DNA of 64,000 nt. It comes from Trema orientale (Eukaryota; Streptophyta; Magnoliopsida; Rosales; Cannabaceae). The notes beneath the pieces are model-generated. The model was not told the origin of the DNA and searched no databases. It worked only from the letters and a program-made list of their open reading frames with translations. Within the stretch, counting starts at the first letter, position 1. Every line of letters starts with the position of its first letter. Positions 23,642 through 35,794 of the stretch are shown here, piece by piece. The stretch spans positions 145,213 to 209,212 of the forward strand of contig JXTC01000354.1 in NCBI GenBank assembly GCA_002914845.1, read 5' to 3'. A program made the translations under genes and the position numbers.

Positions 23642-26009
23642 TGTAAAAACCTTGATTTTTACAAGGGATATTTTAGTCTTTTCACAAAATTGGAAATTTA
23701 AAATAAATAAAATTGGTTAAAGTATGAATTAATTTCAAGTAAGGACCAAAGTAGAAGAAATTTTCAAAGTTGGGGTCAAATTCGAATTTTAAGGACTTAA
23801 ATGAAGACAAACTTTGAAACTTGGGCCATTATAGAATTTTAAAAAATTATGGCACCAGCCCATTAAGTGACACATGTCACAAAACCCCCAAATTCCCCTA
23901 TAATCCCTAATCTCCCTCTCTCTTTCACGTGTTCTCTCTTCCCCTCTCTCTTCTTCTTCTTCTTCTTTTTCGCTCCTTTGTGCAGCTTCACCGCCGACCA
24001 CCAGCGACGACCCAAGCCCGGACTCCGACCGGCGTACCTCCCCCACGGCCAGATGCACTCCTGCTGCCAGCCACCTGGCCCCGCCACGCCACCCAGCTGC
24101 TGCAATCGCACACGAAGCCACCCCAAGGCCGCAGTGTTCAATTGCCGAAATCCGGCATTTCGCCGCCCCTAGCTGCCACCCACTGCCACCCACTGCCACC
24201 AAATTGAAGCCCAAGCCTCCTCCTACCTGGATTCACCCTTCACCGCCATCAATTTCTGGCCAAGAAGCTCCTGTGAGCATTTAAAAGTTTTTGTGGCATT
24301 TTCGTAACAAAAAGTGGCAATTGTACAATTACTTTTGCTATGTTAATCCATTGTATATGAAACTTTGAGGGATGAAAATATGGTTTAAGATAGGAGAATG
24401 GGTGGTAGATTTGTGGAAATGGATGAACGGATTGAGAGAAATTCAGGTCTGAATTTTGTGGCATTTATCTAAATATTATCAGAAAATGGTATTTTTGTAA
24501 CTTTTCTAATTAGTTTCTAATTAAGTCCAAACTTGAGCTAGAGGCCTCGAAATTGAAATTGGACTTCGGAAATAGACTAAGTAAGATCAAGAGACGAGTT
24601 TTGATATAAAACATCAATAGTTTTTGAGGTGGCACGAAATACGAGACACGAGACTCGAGATTTCGCCTCAATTTGCGTGCCACGGGCCCTGAACCTAAAT
24701 TAATCGAGTTATATATCTAACCCAACATTTTTGGGTACTTTGAATTCAGTGGTGATCTCCGTTTCACAATTTGAGGCTTCATTTGGAAAGTCACCCCTCA
24801 AAGTGAGCTCACGGGATCTCGAAACGACCCTCCGAGCGACCGGGTGACCAACTGGAGAATCTACGAGCGCCGATAACTTAATCTGGCTATCAAGGCGAGG
24901 TAGGGGTTTAATTATCAAGTTTTGTACTTATTTTGATTTAAAATGAACATTATGACCTATTTTTTGAAATTGTCGATTTTCATGGATTTTATGGATTTGA
25001 TTGGATATTTGGTGGACTTTTGAACTGTTGAAAGATATTGGATTATTCTGGAATTGGTTTGTATGATTTTTATACAGGTTTAAAATTTTAGTTTTAGAAA
25101 AATACAGCTGTTATGCTGCCCAATTTTCTATAAATCCCAGAATAATAATGCATGGTTATTACACACTATATGATATGTTGTACCTACTATAGGATCACAC
25201 ACTTGAGTTCCATTTTAGCATCATGGTATTTAGATTGCTGGCAAGTTGCTACAGCACTAGGTGAGATACCTAAGCCCCTGCGCAGGATTTGCTGACACAC
25301 CTACGGGCAGTGTCAGGATGTTGGGTACCTCTATTCAAGAGGTATTACAGGACCGTGATGAGAGGATGGGAGCTCATACATATACTTGTACGTGGTTGAT
25401 TTATAATATGTACAACATGATTGTGATTTTGGTTTTGGTTTTGATTACATAATCTTGATTACTTTGCAAACTTGTTTTATAAATGAATTCTAGAAAGGTA
25501 CTAACCATGCAGATTTGAAAAATTACATTCATACCAAAAAGGTAATTGGATTCCTACTGAGGATGTAAATGCTCACCCCTTTATCTTTCCCCTCTCAGAT
25601 AGTGTACAGTGTGACTTGGGCAACTCTAGAGCAGAGTGACTAGGGTTGGAAGATTATTACTAGTTTAGTAGTTGGTAACTACTTACTAACTCATTTTGGA
25701 ATTGTAATAACATTTTAGGCTCATACTTTGGATTTAGTCTGTATTATCTATTATGCCTACTTGTGATGATAATGGTGATGCATATGTATGTTTTATTACT
25801 ATTATTAATAGTCTATGTCTAGTGGTGATCACAAACTGTGAGAATTTACAATTTGAACCATTTTTATAAACTTTTACAGAAGCTGTCGTTTTTAAACTAG
25901 TTGTCGTTTTTATGAAGAATTGCAGTTCCTAAAATTTTCTAAAACAAATTATGAATTTTCACTTGTGAAATTCCTCTTCTGCCACTGGCCCGAGATTTGG
26001 GACGTGACA
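23642..26009 (+). repeat. 5' LTR of element 2
   Basis: This 2368-bp LTR is matched by 30895-33252. It holds a CT-rich and proline-codon-rich leader (about 23900-24230) that gives spurious open frames in several registers. Confidence 0.93.
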
Positions 26010-26014
26010 GAAAA

Positions 26015-26028
26015 TTTTTGGTATCAGA
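26015..26028 (+). promoter_or_regulatory. Primer-binding site of element 2
   Basis: TTGGTATCAGAG follows the 5' LTR after a few bases and matches the complement of the initiator methionine tRNA 3' end. Confidence 0.85.
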
Positions 26029-26140
26029 GTAGAGGTTTAATTACCTCGGATATGACACCATTAGACTAGATTGTGACTTTTTTTTCAAAAGCACTTGTAT
26101 CACTGTCTCACTAACATTTTGGCATATGAATACAGAACTA

Positions 26141-27255
26141 TAATGCCTCCGAGGAGAAGAATACCGAGGCAAAAGCCTAGGGCTGAAACACCTCCACAAC
26201 AACAATAAATTCCTGACCCTCTAGCGAACTTGTATGATACTTTAAGAGTATTACCGGGTCTAAGGATGGAGCGAAACCCTGAGACCCGTTAGGCTAATTT
26301 TTTCAAGGACTTCATGAAGCTCAATTCACCATCATTTGATGGGAGACCTGATCCCAGGTTAGCTGAGAGATGGCTTAGAGATATCAAGAGGACTTTTGCT
26401 ACTATTAGAATACCAGCTGAGTTCTAAATAACCTTTAGTACTTACAAGCTGATTGATAGAGCTATAAATTGGTGGGAGACAGTAAAGTTATCTCAAGATG
26501 TGACCGATATGACTTGGGAGACCTTTGATGGATTGTTCAGGAGTCATTATACTAATGCTAGTCATAGAGCTGCTCTGATTAGAGAGTATGAATAGCTCAA
26601 GCAGGGTGACATGACGGTGAATGAATACTATGTACGGTTTATGGAGTTAGCACAATATGCCTATGCACCTGGAACAGATCCTACCCTCCAGATTGTCAAG
26701 TTCATGGAGGCTTTGAGACCAGCCATCTTGGAGAAGATTGTGACCCACCCCTTCAGCAACCTTGTTGATTTAGTTGCTGTAGTCCAAAAAGCTGAGGCTT
26801 TTCTTGATGATCGGTCAACAACGAGAGATCATGCAAGAAACAAGGGCAATAGGAGAAAGATGAACAAGAAGAACCAAGGACAATGGCAAGGACAGAATTC
26901 TCAGAATAGTGGAAGTAGCAACAGTAGTGGCTCTTCAGAAAAAAGTTGCTATGGACCTTATGGATGTTTCAATTGTGGACAGCAAGGCCACCAGAAGAAG
27001 GCTTGCCCCTACCGCCAACAAAAATCTCCGTTGTCTCAAGGAGGATCACAGGGAATTCAGAGTGCCTCAGTTCTTTTTCAGGGCAATCAGATGAGACCAG
27101 TGCAATATCAAACCCAGTCTCAGGTATTCACTTCCACTCCTTACTAGCAGCCTTATGATTCTCAGTACCAGCATCAGTATAGGCCGCAAGGTTCGGGCTA
27201 CAACCAAGGCTATACTCAGAATTTCCTGACTCCACAAAATTCTGGGAACCAATGA
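26141..27255 (+). pseudogene. gag pseudogene of element 2
   Basis: An ATG at 26141 opens a frame (MPPRRRIPRQKPR) that stops after about 20 codons. The Gag core continues in the same order (SFDGRPDPRLAERWL, RAINWWETVK), with in-frame stops near 26287, 26425 and 26593. The stretch 26611-27147 is open and encodes the end of the Gag core, a Gln/Asn/Ser-rich linker and a CCHC knuckle (CFNCGQQGHQKKAC). Several stops look like single transitions. Confidence 0.88.
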
Positions 27256-27359
27256 GGACATGGATATGCTAGTACCGGTCCAGGAACTAGTAGCAGTCGC
27301 CTAGATCAAGGAAGAAGAAACAAAGAAAAAGGCAAAGCTTCTGGTCAAGCTTATGCAGT

Positions 27360-27790
27360 TGCAGAGGTAGATGAGGCTCCTGACCACACTGGCAGAGGTG
27401 TTGTTGATGGTATGATTCTTATTTCCCACTCTTGGGCTCATGTCTTATTTGATATTAGTGCTTCTCATTCCTTTATCTCCATGTTATTTGCATAAATTGG
27501 AATGTTCTGTGTTGGATTATATGTTGACTTTGGGAACACCTATGGGTGGAGTTACCGGTATTTCTACTATCTGTCGTAGGAAGCTACGAGCAGATTTGGT
27601 AGTATTACTTTTGCAACAATTTGATGTGATTCTCGGTATGGATTGGCTATCCAAATACTGAGCGACTGTTGACTGTTTTAACAAGAGAGTTACCGTTTTT
27701 CCAAATGATGGGTATTCTATTGTCTACCAAGCTCATTTAAATCCTTTGAAACTGAGTCCTATTCTGAAAGCATGCATAGGTGGAAGGAAG
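27360..27790 (+). pseudogene. Protease region of element 2
   Basis: A retroviral-type aspartic protease fold can be followed from about 27410 (SHSWAHVLFD) to the DVILGMDWLSKY segment ending at 27658. The catalytic triplet reads Asp-Ile-Ser instead of Asp-Thr/Ser-Gly, and the frame changes within the domain. It is inactive. Confidence 0.8.
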
Positions 27791-27879
27791 AGACTAGAGT
27801 GCTATGAGAATTTATTTGCCATCGATGGTGAGATGAGATCCGCCGATCAGCACCTTTGGATATCAGTGGTTAGCGAGTT

Positions 27880-28973
27880 TCCAGATATTTTTCTCCGAAG
27901 ATTTACTGGGGCTACCACCTGATAGGGAGATCGAATTCTATATTGATTTAATTCCTAGAGCTCAGCCAGCTTTTATTCCAGCCTATCGCATGGCTCCAGT
28001 AGAAATGACTGAGTTGAGAAGTCAGTTGGATGATCTTTTATCAAAGGGATTTATTAAGAGTAGTACCTCTCAATGGGGTGCTCTTGTCCTATTTGCCAAG
28101 AAAGCTGATGGAACGTTTCGGCTCTGTGTGGATTACAGAAAACTGAATCAGCTAACGGTGAAGAACAAATATCCCTTACCAAGGATCGATGAACTGTTTG
28201 ATCAACTTGGTGGATCTAGGTTCTTTTCCAAAAATTGATCTTAGATCCGGTTACCATCAGTTAAAGATCCGAGAGGAAGATATACCGAAAACTGCATTCA
28301 GGACTCATTATGGTCACTTTGAGTTCCTGGTTATGCTGTTTGATCTGACTAATGCTCCAGCAGTGTTCATGGACCTTATGAACAGAATATTCAGGCCTTA
28401 TTTAGATCGGTTTGTGGTTGTCTTCATCGATGATATCTTGATCTATTCTAAAACTCGAGNTGAGAAGTCAGTTGGATGATCTTTTATCAAAGGGATTTAT
28501 TAAGAGTAGTACCTCTCAATGGGGTGCTCTTGTCCTATTTGCTAAGAAAGCTGATGGAACGTTTCGGCTCTGTGTGGATTACAGAAAACTGAATCAGCTA
28601 ACGGTGAAGAACAAATATCCCTTACCAAGGATCGATGAACTGTTTGATCAACTTGGTGGATCTAGGTTCTTTTCCAAAAATTGATCTTAGATCCGGTTAC
28701 CATCAGTTAAAGATCCGAGAGGAAGATATACCGAAAACTGCATTCAGGACTCATTATGGTCACTTTGAGTTCCTGGTTATGCTGTTTGATCTGACTAATG
28801 CTCCAGCAGTGTTCATGGACCTTATGAACAGAATATTCAGGCCTTATTTAGATCGGTTTGTGGTTGTCTTCATCGATGATATCTTGATCTATTCTAAAAC
28901 TCGAGAAGAACATGCTAAGCACTTGAGAATTGTGCTTCAGACTTTGAGAGATCATCAACTTTATGTCAAGTGA
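27880..28973 (+). pseudogene. Reverse transcriptase of element 2, with an assembly-type duplication
   Basis: RT motifs are read as [25 protein letters not shown], then [14 protein letters not shown] and the catalytic FIDDIL. A one-base frameshift after RFFSK occurs in both copies. The block 28015-28459 is repeated at 28461-28905 with about one difference, and a single N lies at 28460. The tandem copy is probably an assembly error rather than part of the element. Confidence 0.88.
28015..28905. repeat. 445-bp tandem duplicate around a single N
   Basis: 28015-28459 and 28461-28905 have the same length and differ at about one site (C/T near 28093 and 28539). They are separated only by N at 28460. 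This is the signature of two overlapping contig ends joined without merging. Confidence 0.9.
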
Positions 28974-28991
28974 TCCAAGTGTGACTTCTGG

Positions 28992-29690
28992 ATGACGGAA
29001 GTAAAATTCTTGGGGCATGTTATATCTCATGAAGGAATTTCGGCTGACCCTTCCAAGATAGAATCTGTTCTAGAATGGGAGAAACCAAAAAATATAACCG
29101 AGGTAAGAAGTTTTTTTAGTCTAGCGGGTTATTACCGCTATTTTGTTGAGAATTTCTCGATAATCGCAATGCCTTTGACAAAGTTGACGAGAAAAAATAC
29201 CAAGTTTGTATGGAATGATGATTGCGAAGCAGCTTTCATGGAATTGAAGAGGAGGTTGACAACTGCACCTGTTCTTACTGTTCCTAACAGTAATGAACCC
29301 TATGTTGTATATACTGATGCTTCTGGTTCAGGATTGGGATGTGTCTTAATGCAGAATGGCAAGATAGTGGCTTATACTTCCCACCAGTTAAAGCCATATA
29401 AGAAGAACTATCCAACTCATGACTTGGAGTAAGCAACGGTAATCTTTGCTCTTAAGATTTAGAGATGCTATCTGTATAGTGTGAAGTTTGAGGTTTATTT
29501 TGATCATAAGAGTCTGAAGTATCTGTTTACTCAACGAGACTTGAACTTGAGACAAAGAAGCTGGGTTGAGTATATGGAGGACTATGATTTCGAACTTCAG
29601 TACCATCCTAGAAAGGCCAATGTTGTAGCTGATGCTTTGAGCAGAAAGTCTCATAACATACTTGCTTCCTTGATACTAGAAGATTAGAAA
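28992..29690 (+). pseudogene. Connection and RNase H region of element 2
   Basis: The frame begins with the [10 protein letters not shown] segment that follows the RT palm, then [15 protein letters not shown] (RNase H first strand), [12 protein letters not shown] and the ADALSRK end of RNase H. Two stops (29430-29432 and about 29458) interrupt it. Confidence 0.88.
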
Positions 29691-29699
29691 AATTCGGTT

Positions 29700-30139
29700 A
29701 CCATTGATGAATATAACTTGGAGTATAGCGAAAATGGAAAAATCGCTTGTATCAGCAACATTGTGGCTACGCCATCATTTCTCCAAATAGCACAACAAAG
29801 TCAGTGGCAAGATCAAGAACTGAGAACGATATGGAGCCAACTTCAGAATGGTGAGCAGTTGGATGGTTGGAAAAAGGGTTTATGTTTTTCAATAGAAGAC
29901 TAGCTGTAGCGAATGACCCTCAACTTAGAGAGACTATTCTGACTGAGGCTCATAAGTCCAAGTTCGTAGTATATCCTGGTGGCACTAAGATGTATCATGG
30001 TCTGAAGAGGCAGTTCTGGTGGAAAGGCATGAAACGAGATGTAGCTACTTTTATGGCTAAGTATATAACTTATGAAAGAACTATACAAATTCTAGAGAAT
30101 ATGCTTCGCTCATATATACTGGATTTTGGTGGAAGCTAG
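29700..30139 (+). pseudogene. Integrase remnant lacking the catalytic core
   Basis: A zinc-binding-like N-terminus is recognisable (TEAHKSKF ... FWWKGMKRDVATFMAKY), but one His and the Cys residues of the HHCC motif are replaced by Tyr or lost. The frame then passes straight into ERTIQILENML, which normally lies well after the DDE core. The first two catalytic Asp residues and their surroundings are therefore missing. The junction is at about 30066-30082. Confidence 0.85.
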
Positions 30140-30840
30140 GATGATCACCTGTCATTGGTGAAGTTTGCTTACAACAATAGCTACCAAACCAGTCTTGGCA
30201 TGGCTCCATACGAGGTACTATATGAAAGACCATGCAAATCACCCTTGTGTTGGGTTGATGTAGATGAGCATGTTACTCTTAGGCCAGAGTTAGTACAAGA
30301 GACTACTGAGAAGGTTAACAAGATCAGAGAGAGACTTAAGGTTGTTCAGAGTCATCAGAAAAGCTATACAGACCCCACAAGACGCGAGGTAGAGTTTGAT
30401 GTTGGTGACAAAGTATTCTTGAAAGTCTCGCCAATGCATGGAGTCACGAGATTTGGAGTTAAAGGGAAGTTAACTCCAAGGTACATTAGACCATTCGAGA
30501 TTACGGATAGAATTGGGCCTGTTGCTTATCGTCTGGATCTACCATCGTAATTGGGTCGAGTACACAATGTATTCCATGTTTCAATGCTCAGGAAGTGCAT
30601 ACCTGACCCATCTCATATTATTCAGTACATGGAAGTGCCTATCCAAGAGAATGTAATATATGAGGAGCAACCAATTTGAATACTGGGAAGAGAACTCAAG
30701 GTACTTCGTAATAGAGAGATTCTGCTTGTCAAGGCTCTTTGGGAACACCATAAGGAAGAAGAAGCCACTTGGGAACTTGAGACCGAAATGTATGAAAAGT
30801 ATCCTCATTTGTTTAACTTTCAACTTGAGGTTGTACTTTG
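30140..30840 (+). pseudogene. Integrase C-terminus and chromodomain-like tail of element 2
   Basis: The frame 30155-30550 has FAYNNSYQTSLGMAPYEVLYER and the GDKVFLKVSPMHGV / GKLTPRYIRPFEI segment. After a stop, VHNVFHVSMLRKCIPDPSHII and a chromodomain-like end (ILLVKALWEHHKEEEATWE) follow, ending at a stop near 30838. This C-terminal layout is that of plant chromoviruses of the Tekay/Del group. Confidence 0.85.
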
Positions 30841-30879
30841 ATTCATACCTTGTACTCTGAATTTCGGGACGAAATTCCC

Positions 30880-30894
30880 TTGAGGAGGGGAGGA
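30880..30894 (+). other. Polypurine tract of element 2
   Basis: TGAGGAGGGGAGGA lies directly before the TG of the 3' LTR. Confidence 0.85.
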
Positions 30895-33252
30895 TGTAAA
30901 AATCTTGATTTTTATAAGGGATATTTAGTCTTTTCGTAAAATTGGGAATTTAAAATAAATAAAATTGGTTAAAGTATGAATTAATTTCAGGTAAGGGCCA
31001 AAGTAGAAGAAATTTTCAAAGTTGGGATTAAATTCGAATTTTAAGGACTTACATGAAGACAAACTTTGAAACTTGGACCATTATAGAATTTTAAAAAGTT
31101 ATGGCACCAGCCCATTAAGTGACACATGTCACAAAACTCCCAAATTCCCCTACAATCTCTAATCTCCCTCTTTCTTTCACGTGTTCTCTCTCCCCCTATT
31201 TCTCTTTCTTCTTCTCTTTCGCTCCTTCTTTGTGCAGCTTCACCGCCGGCCACCGGTGACGACCCAAGCCCGGACTCTGGCCAACGTACCTCCCTTACGG
31301 CCAGACACACTCCCGCCGCTGGCCACCTAGCCCCGCCGCACCACCCAGCTGCTACAATCCGCGCGCGAAGCCACCCCAAGCCCGCGGTGTTCAATCGCCG
31401 AAATCTGGCATTTCGCCGCCCCTAGCCGCCACTCACCGCCATCAATTTCTGGCCAAGAAGCTCCAGTGAGCGTTTAAAAGTTTTTGTAGTATTTTCGTAA
31501 CAAAAAGTGGCAATTGTGCAATTACTTTTGCTATGTTAATCCATTGTATATAAAACTTTGAGAGATGAAAAAATGGTTTAAGATAGGAGAATGGGTGGTC
31601 GAATTCTGGAAAATGGATGAACAGATTGAGAGAAATTCAGGTCTGAATTTTGTGGCGTTTATCTAAATATTTTCAGAAAATGGTATTTTTGTAACTTTTT
31701 TAATTAGTATCTAATTAAGTTTAAACTTGAGCTAAAGGCCTCGAAATTGAAATTGGACTTCGGAAATAGACTAAGTAAGATCAAGAGACGAGTTTTGATA
31801 TAAAACATTAATAGGTTTTGAGGTGGCACGAAATCCGAGATACGAGGCTTGAGATTTCGCCTCGATTTGTGTGTCATGGGCCCGGGGCCCAAATTAATCG
31901 AGTTATATATCTAACCCAACATTTTTGGGTGCTCTGAATTCAGTAGTGATCTCTGTTTCACAATTTGAGGCTTCGTTTGGAAAGTCGCCCCTCAAAAGTG
32001 AGCTCACGGGATCCCGAAACGACCCTCCAAGCGACCGGGCGACTAACTGGAGAATCTTCGAGCGCCGATAGCTTAGTATGGCTATCCAGGTGAGGTAGGG
32101 GTTCAATTATCAAGTTTTATACTTATTTTTATTTAAAATGAACATCATGACCTATTTCTTAAAATTGTCGATTTTCATGGATTTTATGGATTTGATTGGA
32201 TATTTGGTGGACTTTTGAACTGTTGAAATATATGAATTGTTCTGGGATTGGTTTGTATGATTTTTATGCAGGTTTAAAATTTTGGTTTTGAGAAAATACA
32301 ACTGTTATGCTGCCCGATTTTCTATAAATCCCAGAATAATACGAAATGAGTTTTAAAGCATGAATTCCTTGATATACTTGATGCATGGTTATTACACACT
32401 CTATGATATATTGTACCTACCATAGGATCACGCACTTGAGTTTCATTTTAGCATCATGGTATTTAGATCATTGGTGAGTTACTGCAGCGCTAGATGAGAG
32501 ACTTAGGCCTCTGCGCAGGATTTGCTAACACACCTACGGGTAGTATCAGGATATTGGGTACCTCTATTCAAGAGGTATTACAGGACCGTGATGAGAGGAT
32601 GGGAGCTCGTACATATACTTGTACTTGGTTGATTTATGATATATACAACATGATTGTGATTTTGGTTTTAGTTTTGATTACATGATTACTTATGATCTTG
32701 ATTACTTTGCAAACTTGCTTTATAAATGGATTTTGGAAAGGTACTAACCATGCAAGTTTGAAAAGTTGCATTCATACCAAAAAGGTAATTGGATTTCTAC
32801 TGAGCATGTGAATGCTCACCCCCTTATCTTTCCCCTCTCAGGTAATGTACAGTGTGACTTGGGCAACTCCGGAGCGGAGTGACTAGAATTAGAAGATTAT
32901 TACTAGTTTAGTAGTTGGTAACTACTTAGTAACTCATTTTGGAATTGTAATAATATTTAAGGCTCATACTTTGGATTTAGCCTGTATTATCTATTATGCC
33001 TACTTGTGATGACAATGGTGATGCATATGTATGTTTTATTACTATTATTAACAGTCTATGTCTAGTGGTGTTCACAAACTGTGGGAATTTACAATTTGAA
33101 CTATTTCTGTAAATTTTTACAGAAGTTGTCGTTTTTAAACTAGTTGTCATTTTTCTGAAGAATTGCAGTTTCTAAAATTTTCTAAAACAAATTATGAATT
33201 TTCACTTATGAAATTCCTCTTCTGCCACTGACCCGGGGTTTAGGTCGTGACA
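30895..33252 (+). repeat. 3' LTR of element 2
   Basis: A 2358-bp repeat matching 23642-26009. It contains about 40 bp (near 32341-32380) that the 5' LTR lacks. Confidence 0.93.
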
Positions 33253-33300
33253 ATAACAGTGATAAATAAATAATTTACCAAGGGTATAATGGTAAGCTCA
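33253..33300. repeat. Tandem array of 107-bp units, right part
   Basis: Directly after the 3' LTR the sequence reads GATAAATAAATAATTTACC and AAGGGTATAATGGTAA, the same unit as at 22640-23641. This shows where the element entered. Confidence 0.85.
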
Positions 33301-34625
33301 AATAATTATTATTAAGAAAGGGATATATCTGTTAATAAAATCAAAATGGGATATCTGGCTACTAAATCATGCATTTAAAAGCGGGGTATTTTTGTTCAAT
33401 CCCCATATTGTTAATCCACCAATCTATACCTAATTTGCACATTAGTTTAATTCTTTTTTCTTTTTTTGAATAAGTGTAATTTTTTTCCCCGACCTTAGTT
33501 ATTTCTCCAATTTTTTCTTTCTCATGTGATATATTAGATATTTCGCACGTATTTATAAGTTTTTTTTTTTTTTTCCTGGGAACACGAATTTATAAGGCTG
33601 CCTTAATTTCTTATTACAAAAGGATATTAGAGGGCTCTTTCTAGTGAGACTAAAAATTGAGTCGTTAAGTATGAGATTATTATTCTTGTATGATTTTTCT
33701 TCATTGTAGTGAAAACGTACATCGGTTAAGAACGTATTTGAAACTCTCATATTGAAGGAGAATCATTATAAATTTGTTTGTGTTTTGCTTGTTTAGCTTC
33801 GAGCAATTTCAAGTATATATCAAGCCATAAACATATTATTTCTTATAGCCAATAAATTGTTTCATGAAGTTATTACGTACGGAAGTTATTGGATGATGAA
33901 TACGATTGTTAGAAAAAAAAGTACTTAATTTCAGTCTTGAATTGCTTAAATATCTTGAGGATGTTCTTTAACATAACTGGTTTAGATGATTGATAATGAA
34001 AATTGAAAGACACAGTGAAAGAACCTCTCAAAGTGGGCCGATTCTACATCCTATAGATGGTACCTCTCTAGGAATAGACAAAATGACCACAAGCACCAAC
34101 ACTTTCATGGTTTGAAAAATATATATGACATATCGATTTCAGACACTTTACCAATTCTACCTTAAAATTAAGGAAAATGAAACTATAAAATCAGCAGCAT
34201 CTGTATATATTCATATATATATATATTATATGTGAAGTTAGCAAAAGTGTGTGGTATGTATATATGTAGTACATACATGCATACACCGAAAAAAAAAAGA
34301 AAAAAAAAAGACAGATCATTAACTTGGATCCTATGATCACATACGCCAATAGATATACAGTTTTTTTTTCTTTTTTGGATTAACTAACCTATAGATATAC
34401 AGTTATACAACATTCGCTAGACAATATGACAAACTATACTTAGCTAGCAATTGCAAATAACCCGGACCAGAAAAAGAACGAAAATATAGTAATCTTCCAG
34501 CAAAATCCCGGCAGCTAAAATTAGCAGGAAGTGCTGATCATGAGTATATAAATCTACACCAATTTATAAATAATGGTATGTTTATTTTAAGATAAGTACT
34601 AGCTAGGCTAGCAAGCTATAGCTTG
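33301..34625. other. Non-coding DNA downstream of the ERF gene
   Basis: AT-rich with T- and A-runs and a TA tract near 34208. The 3' untranslated region of the ERF gene must lie in the right part. No other gene is seen. Confidence 0.5.
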
Positions 34626-35393
34626 CTAGAAATTCCAAAGAAAAGAGGAGTGAGCATCATGAGAATTAAAAGGGTCATCTCCATTAATCTGATCAGCCCC
34701 TCTAGTGGAGTTGTTATCGGGTGCAGCTGGTAGTACCGGAGCACAAAACTCGCCTGAATGCATCTTATCATCATGGAGTCCAGGAAAAGGGTCAAAATTA
34801 TCATAATAGGCACCTCCATGATCGTTTGAATAATCTAAAAAGTTCAACAACGACCAATCCATGGTGGAGATGTCATGATCATGATTATGATATTGATGAT
34901 GATGACCAGCAATGGTAGTAGTATCAATACTAGCATCAAATGAATAGTATTGCTGATGATCATGATCAATAATATCTGATGATCCCCTTCCCCTATGAGA
35001 AGATTCACCAGATTCTGGTGGGTAACTAGGGTTTGGTTCTTGGCAAGAGGAGTCATCAATAATATTATCATTGGCAAACCTAGCCGCCACCACTTGAATC
35101 TCTTGCGGGCTAAGCGACTGGCCGCCGGCGATGTCCGGAGGGCTACCGGGGAAATTGAAGTGGGCGTGGGGCCCGCGGAGGCAGAACTGGGCCGCGTCGA
35201 AAGCCCTGGCCGCCTTCTCCGGCGTGTCGTAGGAGCCTAGCCATATTCGCTCCCGGCTGTTGGGAAGCCTAATCTCGGAGACCCATTTCCCCCATTTCCT
35301 CTTCCTGACACCTTTGTATTTTGGACACTCATGATGCTCAACACTAGTACTAGAATATGCTTGCTCGGAATTACTAGTACTAGTCTTCACCAT
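34626..35393 (-). CDS. AP2/ERF transcription factor, ERF018/ORA47-like
   Basis: This intronless gene encodes 255 residues with one AP2/ERF DNA-binding domain at about residues 25-82. The domain reads [17 protein letters not shown] and continues with [20 protein letters not shown] and the LRGP..HFNFP end. Val in WVSEIR and Leu before Pro (positions usually called 14 and 19) set it apart from classical DREB and ERF types. The MVK start, this domain variant, the [16 protein letters not shown] segment and a short C-terminal LWNF end match what I recall of Arabidopsis ERF018 (ORA47), a jasmonate-linked regulator. The middle (about residues 140-175) is rich in His, Asp and Tyr, and the C-terminal half is acidic, as in activation regions. 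It acts in the nucleus. Orthology needs a tree. The ATG at 35393 is the first in frame. Confidence 0.93.
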   Translation of the reverse strand: MVKTSTSNSEQAYSSTSVEHHECPKYKGVRKRKWGKWVSEIRLPNSRERIWLGSYDTPEKAARAFDAAQFCLRGPHAHFNFPGSPPDIAGGQSLSPQEIQVVAARFANDNIIDDSSCQEPNPSYPPESGESSHRGRGSSDIIDHDHQQYYSFDASIDTTTIAGHHHQYHNHDHDISTMDWSLLNFLDYSNDHGGAYYDNFDPFPGLHDDKMHSGEFCAPVLPAAPDNNSTRGADQINGDDPFNSHDAHSSFLWNF

Positions 35394-35517
35394 AGCTATA
35401 AGCCTTTTATTTTTTTTTTTTCCCCCTTTTTTTTGTATGTATTTTTTTTGGGGTTGAGACTTGAGAATATACTAGCTTGTGGATAATGGGAATTAATAGC
35501 ACCATGGTTTGGCCATG

Positions 35518-35525
35518 TATTTATA
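35518..35525 (-). promoter_or_regulatory. TATA box of the ERF gene
   Basis: TATAAATA on the minus strand, about 125 bp upstream of the ATG, is a good match to the plant TATA consensus. Confidence 0.65.
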
Positions 35526-35788
35526 CTCATATGTTTTCCGGCCTTATACTTTAGGGGCAAAGTTTGATGATATTAAGTCATGATATTACCATATCGTTGA
35601 ATATATGACTAAAGCTTTTTGGGGATTCTAGGTCTAGAATTTAATTTCTAAACGTGTGGATTATCAAAGAGGAGGAGACCTTCAAGAACAGCGTAAAAGA
35701 AGCGGATACGTGGTCAGTGGAAGAGTGTACGATGACTAGAATCTAGAAGTGACGCGGTGGGTCCACATTACCATTTACATATTTTGAG

Positions 35789-35794
35789 CACGTG
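35789..35794. promoter_or_regulatory. G-box upstream of the ERF gene
   Basis: CACGTG lies about 395 bp upstream of the ATG. A second ACGT core (TACGTGGTC) lies near 35707. bHLH factors such as MYC2 bind G-boxes, which would suit a jasmonate-regulated gene. Only the motif is seen here. Confidence 0.45.

Larger units (their letters stand above)
23637..33257 (+). mobile_element. Tekay/Del-like Ty3/gypsy chromovirus (element 2), inactive
   Basis: The element spans 23642-33252, with 2.36-kb LTRs that start TGTAAAAA and end CGTGACA. The flanking 5-mers are ATAAT (23637-23641) and ATAAC (33253-33257), a target duplication with one change. The primer-binding site matches initiator methionine tRNA. 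Gag, protease, RT, RNase H, a remnant integrase and a chromodomain-like tail follow in Ty3/gypsy order. Large LTRs and the C-terminal LVKALWEHHKEEEATWE segment fit the Tekay (Del) clade. Stops, frameshifts and loss of the integrase core make it non-autonomous. It sits inside the 107-bp tandem array. Confidence 0.93.

Noticed and set aside
23789..24214. Open frames in several registers, Pro/Arg/Ala-rich, near 23.8-24.2 kb and again at 31.0-31.4 kb
   Set aside because: They lie in the same part of both LTRs of element 2, so they reflect a CT- and GCC-rich LTR leader, not genes.
28015..28973. Tandem duplication of the reverse transcriptase domain as a novel domain architecture
   Set aside because: The N at the junction, near-identity and a shared frameshift indicate an assembly artefact.
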